Shown one piece after another: positions 7,503 to 12,045 of a stretch of DNA of 12,045 bases. Within the stretch, counting starts at the first letter, position 1; every line of letters begins with the position of its first letter. Where the stretch lies: contig NZ_JAILQF010000130.1 of the NCBI RefSeq assembly GCF_024699075.1, positions 1-12,045 of the forward strand. Reading direction: 5' to 3'. The notes below the pieces were generated by a model, which was given only the letters and a program-made list of their open reading frames with translations, was not told the origin of the DNA and did no database searches. Origin of the DNA: Butyrivibrio sp. (GTDB lineage: Bacteria > Bacillota_A > Clostridia > Lachnospirales > Lachnospiraceae). A program made the position numbers and the translations under genes.

Positions 7503-7527
7503 GTCGCTATATTGTGCGAGGGTTTGG

Positions 7528-9249
7528 ATGAAAGAAGGAAGCTTTTTTGGCAATTTAAAAATAAATAGCAGATTCACCCTTGTGATCCTTGCTTTTACCT
7601 TCGTTCCTATTGGCGTTATGGCAGGTGTCCTTTTTAGGAATCTTGAAACAGATGCTATAAAAGAAAGCTATAACTACATGGAAGCCAAGGTTACAAGAGA
7701 CTATGCGATGATCTCGACCAATATCGAATCGATCAATATGTCTACAAGGTTCTTTTTGTCAGATGAGGGACTTTCGTATATTCTTACGATGGCCTATGAT
7801 GGTCAGACTATGGATACTAGGCAGATCATTGATTTTTATAATACTCAGGTGGCTGACCTTGAAAGGCTTGTTAATAATAATCCTGTACTGTATGCAGTAA
7901 GGGTATATGGCGTCAATGACAATGTGCAGGAGATGATGCCTGTTTTGTACAATAACACCCGTATGAAGAAATTGTCATGGTACGACGATGTTAAAGAGGG
8001 CTGGCATTTTGGATATTACGATACCCTCTTTTCCTCACTTACTACAGATCAGGGGACAGAGCTTGCAGGTCTGTGCAGTCAGGTTACAGATTATGACAGA
8101 GGCGTTATCGGATATGTGGAAGCGGCGATGCCGCTTAAGACTATGTTCCCAGGAGTGTATGAAGGTGATGAAACTCTGTACAGCTTCTTTGTAAGCAGTA
8201 GTGGACAAGTTCTGTTTGGAAGTACTAAAGATAACACAGAAAGCTTGGAGGCAAGCACAGGTTACAGCAAAGAGCCTGATTTTAGCGATGGTCTTGATGA
8301 TAGTACATATTATAGATCTGATAAAGTGGATGAAAGTCTTATTATAGGCGCATTTACTACAGATCTTGGAGATCTTGACAGACAGATAATATACAAGAAG
8401 ATCTCAGGAAGATACCTGACTATAGCGCGGTATTCTATACGAAGCCTTGATGGTGTTATGTATAGTGTCCAGGATATTACCAGTCAGGTATGGGCGGTAT
8501 ATCATAGGCGCAATTTTTTTGTCTTTATAATGACTATAGTCCTGTTCGTCACAGCAGGTCTTATATACAGGATTGTAAGGCATTTCCAGAAAGAGGTGCT
8601 GTCCAAAAGCTCAGAACTTAGATCTCTTCAAAACCAGATCAATGCCCATTTCATCTACAATGTACTTGAGTCTATCAAGATGATGGCCGAGATAGATGAA
8701 AAGTATGAGATATCGGATGCCATAACTTCTCTTGGCAAACTTATGAGATATAGCATAAAGCAGGGCTTTGGCAATGTGCATCTTAGTGATGAGCTTGAAT
8801 ATATCAAGAACTATGTGCTCCTTATAAACTTAAGGTATGATTTTGAAGTTATATTGTCGCTGAATGTACCTGGGGATCTTCTAAGTCAGGAGATACCTAA
8901 GATGTCACTGCAGCCTATAGTAGAGAACGCGGTACTTCACGGCATAGAGCCTGTGGCAGCAGATACGACTATCTATATCAAAGCCTGGAAAGATGATGAT
9001 AGATTCCGTATAGAGATCACGGATTCCGGCAAGGGCATGGATGAAGGTGAGCTTCAAAACCTTTTAAAACGTATACATGGTGAGATAGAAGAAAGCGGCG
9101 GAAGAGGAAACGGCATAGGGCTAAAAAATGTGGAGGACCGTATTAAGCTGACGTTTGGATCAGAGTACGGACTGGAAGTATATTCTAAGCCCCTTAAATA
9201 TACTAAGGTTTCTATAGTACTTCCAAGAAGAGATCTGGAGAAAAAGTAG
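7528..9249 (+). CDS. YesM-like sensor histidine kinase without HAMP
   Basis: This membrane sensor kinase (573 residues) is of the LytS/YesM class and would phosphorylate the regulator encoded next. TM1 is about residues 16-36. A large extracytoplasmic region, probably Cache-like, spans about 37-328, and TM2 about 330-347. The His_kinase box QINAHFIYNVLE has His374, where most relatives read NPHFLYN. The ATPase part has the N box IVENAVLHG (Asn467), DSGKGMD (Asp499) and GIGLKNV (from Gly529). Only about 27 residues lie between TM2 and His374, so the usual HAMP domain is absent. The ATG at 7528 is preferred because GAGGG (7518-7522) precedes it by 5 nt and TM1 follows at the usual distance. An in-frame TTG at 7489 would overlap the previous gene and has no clear SD. 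Confidence 0.88.
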   Translation: MKEGSFFGNLKINSRFTLVILAFTFVPIGVMAGVLFRNLETDAIKESYNYMEAKVTRDYAMISTNIESINMSTRFFLSDEGLSYILTMAYDGQTMDTRQIIDFYNTQVADLERLVNNNPVLYAVRVYGVNDNVQEMMPVLYNNTRMKKLSWYDDVKEGWHFGYYDTLFSSLTTDQGTELAGLCSQVTDYDRGVIGYVEAAMPLKTMFPGVYEGDETLYSFFVSSSGQVLFGSTKDNTESLEASTGYSKEPDFSDGLDDSTYYRSDKVDESLIIGAFTTDLGDLDRQIIYKKISGRYLTIARYSIRSLDGVMYSVQDITSQVWAVYHRRNFFVFIMTIVLFVTAGLIYRIVRHFQKEVLSKSSELRSLQNQINAHFIYNVLESIKMMAEIDEKYEISDAITSLGKLMRYSIKQGFGNVHLSDELEYIKNYVLLINLRYDFEVILSLNVPGDLLSQEIPKMSLQPIVENAVLHGIEPVAADTTIYIKAWKDDDRFRIEITDSGKGMDEGELQNLLKRIHGEIEESGGRGNGIGLKNVEDRIKLTFGSEYGLEVYSKPLKYTKVSIVLPRRDLEKK

Positions 9250-9276
9250 TTCGTAAATACTGGTGTACTGACTTAC

Positions 9277-9309
9277 TCAAACTTCACATAACAGATATGT
9301 GAAGTTTGA
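9277..9309 (+). other. Perfect hairpin between kinase and regulator genes
   Basis: CAAACTTCACATA (9278-9290) and TATGTGAAGTTTG (9296-9308) are perfect 13-base reverse complements around ACAGA. One more pair (9277 with 9309) extends the stem to 14. No T-run follows, so it is unlikely to be a terminator. It may be an mRNA processing or stability element that sets the kinase to regulator ratio, or a DNA site. Confidence 0.7.
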
Positions 9310-9345
9310 ATAAATCAGCTGAATATAAAGAAGTGGCAGGTGAAC

Positions 9346-10881
9346 ATGCATACATTATTGATCGTAGAAGATGAGAAAATGATACGACAGGGCATAAAAG
9401 CTATGGTACAAAGAAGCGGTGTTCCTGTTGACAATATCCTTGAGTGCTCTAACGGGGAGGATGCGCTTAATCTAATGCATACAATCCATGTTGATGTCAT
9501 GTTCACAGATATCAGAATGCAGAAGATGGACGGGATCGAGCTTGTAAGAAGGGTAGGAGAGCTTGACGATAAGCCTCTAATAGTTGCAATAAGCGGCTAT
9601 GACGATTTTTCATATGCTGTTGAGATGCTTAGAAACGGTGTTAGAGAGTACCTTTTAAAACCTGTTGAGAGGGACAAGATAGCAGAAATCCTTAGAAAGC
9701 TTAATGACGAACTTGAAGAAAGAACTGATGAGCAGAATAAGGATAAAGAGCTTGGACTTAGGCAGATAAGAGATCTGCTTGATAAGGAGCTTGATGAACA
9801 GAAAAAGAAGCTGATAATAGATAAGTATTCTTTATACTTTTTTGATACTTTATATAGGGTATGTATATATAAGTGTGAAAAGAGTAAAGCAGGTAACAGC
9901 GCAGACGATGCCAGGCATCAAGGTCATGAAGATCCTGGCTCCAAAATGGATGGTAATAACTACTCAGATCTGTATGAAGCCATTTCTTTTGACGATCAGG
10001 ACGGAACAGTGGTCATACTAAAAGAGGACATGGTCAGAGCTTTTATCAATAATGAAATGCCTGATAAGTGCGCGGGGTTAAGTGATGTTCATGAAGGGCT
10101 GTCAAGCCTGTTGGATGCATACAAGGAAGCTGTATCTATGCGTAAGCTTTCTTTTATTAAAGGAAAAACATGTGTATATGGATCCGATAAGTTTGAAAGT
10201 GTAAATCCTAATTTAAAAGAAAAAGCCAAAGAGCTTCTGACAGAAACTGAGCGCACCAAGAGGATTCAGATCATAGGAACTGATAAGACAGAAGATGTCA
10301 TATACAGATGGAAGCAGCTCTTTAAGGTGCTGGAAAATGGTCAGATAGATATTGAAGAGTTCTGCGATGAAGTGGACACGAGCCTTTCTTCGATACCGCA
10401 GGTTTACAGAGACAATGTTACAGATGACGATCTTAAAATGGTAGAGTCTTTGAAAAAGCTTAGTGAATACGACAACCTGTCCGAATATCAGAACCTTTTT
10501 ATGGACTGGCTCCTTAATTTAAACCAAAGGCTTGGCAACAGACCGGATGACAGTAACATAAGACAGAAGATAGAACTGGCCAGGAAGTATATAAATGATA
10601 ATTATAATAAAGATCTGAACATGGCCGTTGTATCTAACTATGTGTCCATGAACTATTCGCTCTTTTCCTATTCATTTAAGGGATATACCGGCAAGAATTT
10701 TGTGAATTATTTGAAGGAGATAAGGATAGAGAAGGCCAAGGAACTATTGACAAGTACCGACCTTAAGGTGATAGAGATAAGCCAGGAGGTAGGCTATGAC
10801 AACGAGAAGCACTTCATGAAGACCTTCAAAGCCATGTGCGGAGTATCTCCCGGAGAGTATAGGAAGAATATGACAACCTGA
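9346..10881 (+). CDS. YesN-like response regulator, AraC-type output
   Basis: This cytoplasmic transcription regulator (511 residues from this start) is the likely partner of the upstream kinase. The receiver domain (about 1-120) has acidic residues Glu8, Asp9 and Glu10, phospho-acceptor Asp55 in FTDIRM, Ser83 in ISGYDDF and Lys105 in LLKPVE. A long helical, variable middle region (about 121-405) is typical of YesN proteins. The C-terminal AraC/XylS double helix-turn-helix (about 408-511) includes LKVIEISQEVGYDNEKHF and GVSPGEYR. The start is ambiguous: GTG at 9340 or ATG at 9346. ATG is preferred because the family usually opens with M followed at once by the first beta strand, and AGGTGA (9338-9343) can pair with the 16S tail. 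Likely targets are the importer promoter region and its own operon (inference). Confidence 0.88.
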   Translation: MHTLLIVEDEKMIRQGIKAMVQRSGVPVDNILECSNGEDALNLMHTIHVDVMFTDIRMQKMDGIELVRRVGELDDKPLIVAISGYDDFSYAVEMLRNGVREYLLKPVERDKIAEILRKLNDELEERTDEQNKDKELGLRQIRDLLDKELDEQKKKLIIDKYSLYFFDTLYRVCIYKCEKSKAGNSADDARHQGHEDPGSKMDGNNYSDLYEAISFDDQDGTVVILKEDMVRAFINNEMPDKCAGLSDVHEGLSSLLDAYKEAVSMRKLSFIKGKTCVYGSDKFESVNPNLKEKAKELLTETERTKRIQIIGTDKTEDVIYRWKQLFKVLENGQIDIEEFCDEVDTSLSSIPQVYRDNVTDDDLKMVESLKKLSEYDNLSEYQNLFMDWLLNLNQRLGNRPDDSNIRQKIELARKYINDNYNKDLNMAVVSNYVSMNYSLFSYSFKGYTGKNFVNYLKEIRIEKAKELLTSTDLKVIEISQEVGYDNEKHFMKTFKAMCGVSPGEYRKNMTT

Positions 10882-10890
10882 TGGCAAAAT

Positions 10891-10937
10891 GGTGGCAGAT
10901 GATCTCATGACTTAGAGCCAAGGGATCACTTGCCACT
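10891..10937. terminator. Hairpin between convergent genes, possible two-way terminator
   Basis: GTGGCAGATGATC (10892-10904) and GATCACTTGCCAC (10924-10936) pair over 13 positions with one G-U and one A-C mismatch. A G-U extends the stem by one. The loop is 19 nt. It sits between the regulator stop (10881) and the stop of the opposing gene (10953). The minus strand has TTTT shortly after the stem, while the plus strand has no T-run, so it is a better terminator for the minus-strand gene. Confidence 0.55.
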
Positions 10938-10952
10938 GGAAAGAAAACCAAA

Positions 10953-12044
10953 CTATATCCGCGCGCTTATCTTATATTCCTTAGGATTAAGCCTGTTATA
11001 GTTATCAAGGTATGTCAGTATCTTCTTCTTAACTTCATCAGTAGATGCAGCATCCTTATTAAGCAGTATATGGAAGGTTCCCTTACTTATACGCCCTGCG
11101 ATCGCACCTTCCGGTACAGAATTCCTGATAGCTTGGCCGATCACAGATATTGCAAAGTTTCCGGCTTCTTGACCGTGATCTTTGTTTATACTATCAAGAT
11201 TATCTGTATCCACGATCATTAGGATATTGTCTGCATCGCTATCATCTATACTATCTGAACTGTTTTTATTCTTATAATATTCAAATCCCGCGCTGCTATA
11301 CAGCCCTGTAAGCTCGTCTTTCATATACAGCTCTTCAAGATGCGTAGCCATGGCATCGGATTTCTTCCTGTTCCTTATGTTATTAAGCAGCTGTGATAAG
11401 TTCACAAGATACTGTATCAGCTTAAATGGATACTTTATCCTGTTGTTCTCAAAGGTCATAACTATATATCCTATAGAGCCTGCATGGTTATATATAGGAG
11501 ATACGATTATGGCATTTTCCTTATCTGACATTAGGAAGTCAGGCAGCAGCGTATTATTTTTGAAAGTGCAGGAAGGGAGTCTTTTGCCGTTTTGCAAAGC
11601 CAGATACATAGTAAGGGTATCGGAGCTTTTTTCATAGTTTACAGAATCTGTGGATGCGGTCAAGGTCAGTATCTTGTCCGACAGATTGTTCCAGCTGTCG
11701 CTAAGAGCCAGGTAGAATCCGTTACAGTTTTCAATCTCCCTTGCATACTCTTCTATAAGATCCAGCATATCTTCAAGATCACTTGCAGGACCGAAGGCAG
11801 AAGCTATCTTGGAAGACATCATGATGGACTTTTCAAGGTCAGCTATCTGATGTAGAAGTGTGTGAGTATACATATGAACTCTTCTGTCAGAAGGGTAGCT
11901 GCAACCGCAGGATCCTCCATATATCACTTTGGCAAAAACGCTTGTATTAGACCTCTCGCGTCCTCGGATAAGGCTGTGAAGGTTACTTACTGCGATACGT
12001 CCAAGGTCATATACAGGATAAGATATAGTTGTAAGCGCCGGTAT
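10953..12044 (-). CDS. LacI-like sugar-binding/GAF-like/degenerate GGDEF protein (5'-partial)
   Basis: The frame is open to the right edge, so 363 C-terminal residues are visible. The in-frame GTG at 11927 is internal, not the start. The first part (about 12044-11900) matches the end of a LacI/PBP1-like binding domain: LTTISYPVYDLGRIAVSNL, then VIYGGSCGC. A coiled segment and GAF-like region follow (about 11870-11370), with SPIYNHAGSIGYIVMTF. A GGDEF-type fold comes last: KDELTGLY (about 11297-11322) and MIVDTDNLDSINKDHG. Where GGDEF should be, it reads SKGTF (11073-11087), and the protein stops at KISARI without the usual last helix. Diguanylate cyclase activity is therefore unlikely. No membrane segment is visible, so it is probably a cytoplasmic sugar-responsive protein. 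Whether an N-terminal DNA-binding domain exists cannot be seen. Confidence 0.8.
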   Translation of the reverse strand: MPALTTISYPVYDLGRIAVSNLHSLIRGRERSNTSVFAKVIYGGSCGCSYPSDRRVHMYTHTLLHQIADLEKSIMMSSKIASAFGPASDLEDMLDLIEEYAREIENCNGFYLALSDSWNNLSDKILTLTASTDSVNYEKSSDTLTMYLALQNGKRLPSCTFKNNTLLPDFLMSDKENAIIVSPIYNHAGSIGYIVMTFENNRIKYPFKLIQYLVNLSQLLNNIRNRKKSDAMATHLEELYMKDELTGLYSSAGFEYYKNKNSSDSIDDSDADNILMIVDTDNLDSINKDHGQEAGNFAISVIGQAIRNSVPEGAIAGRISKGTFHILLNKDAASTDEVKKKILTYLDNYNRLNPKEYKISARI

Positions 12045-12045
12045 C

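Noticed and set aside
7489..7527. TTG at 7489 as start of the kinase
   Set aside because: It overlaps the end of the binding-protein gene and has no clear SD. The ATG at 7528 follows GAGGG and leaves a normal N terminus before TM1.
9907..9919. Palindrome GATGCC-A-GGCATC within the regulator gene
   Set aside because: It is short, lies in the variable middle region of a coding sequence, and has no partner site near a promoter. It is probably chance.
10882..10952. Lost C-terminal end of the GGDEF protein by a frameshift into the downstream region
   Set aside because: Reading past the stop in its own frame gives eight residues then another stop, and the one other frame read gives no ADxALY-like helix.
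11925..11927. GTG at 11927 as the start of the minus-strand gene
   Set aside because: The upstream codons to 12044 stay open and read as the end of a LacI-like binding domain, so the gene continues past the right edge.

Overview
This AT-rich window looks like chromosomal DNA of a low-GC Gram-positive anaerobe. The most likely source is a Lachnospiraceae member of the Butyrivibrio type. The evidence is the AGA/AGG-rich arginine usage, strong AAGGAG-type ribosome binding sites, lipoprotein sugar-binding proteins, a YesM/YesN-type two-component pair, and a LacI-type binding domain fused to a GGDEF-like domain. The genus is inferred, not proven. The whole window reads as a carbohydrate uptake, breakdown and sensing locus. 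No tRNA, rRNA, CRISPR array or insertion sequence was seen.

Layout. (1) At 2-2305 (+) is the C-terminal two thirds of a large GH94-like glycoside phosphorylase, cut by the left edge. (2) A 195-bp regulatory gap (2306-2500) is dense in repeats. It holds a near-perfect 22-bp palindrome, short direct repeats, a TATAAT box and an 11-bp inverted repeat that would bury the next gene's Shine-Dalgarno in any read-through RNA. (3) At 2501-5771 (+) is a CUT1-type ABC importer: a lipoprotein binding protein and two permeases, with a long terminator-like hairpin between the binding protein and the permeases. No ATPase is present, so a shared MsmX/MsmK-type ATPase elsewhere is presumed. (4) A terminator follows at 5781-5816, then a promoter (5831-5858) for a second transcription unit. 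(5) At 5910-10881 (+) are a second, larger lipoprotein binding protein with no permeases of its own, a YesM-like histidine kinase without a HAMP domain, and an AraC-type YesN-like response regulator. (6) At 10953-12044 (-), convergent with the rest and cut by the right edge, is a protein with a LacI/PBP1-like sugar-binding domain, a GAF-like region and a degenerate GGDEF domain.

How they may work together (inference). The importer brings in an oligosaccharide that the phosphorylase splits in the cytoplasm. The solitary binding protein with the kinase and regulator would sense an extracellular sugar and activate the importer and possibly itself. The convergent fusion protein would read an intracellular sugar through its LacI-like domain and pass the signal on through a GGDEF fold that has lost its signature residues. 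The points most worth following up are the SD-masking structure upstream of the first binding protein, the three-component sensor unit with its unusual kinase, and the degenerate, shortened GGDEF protein.
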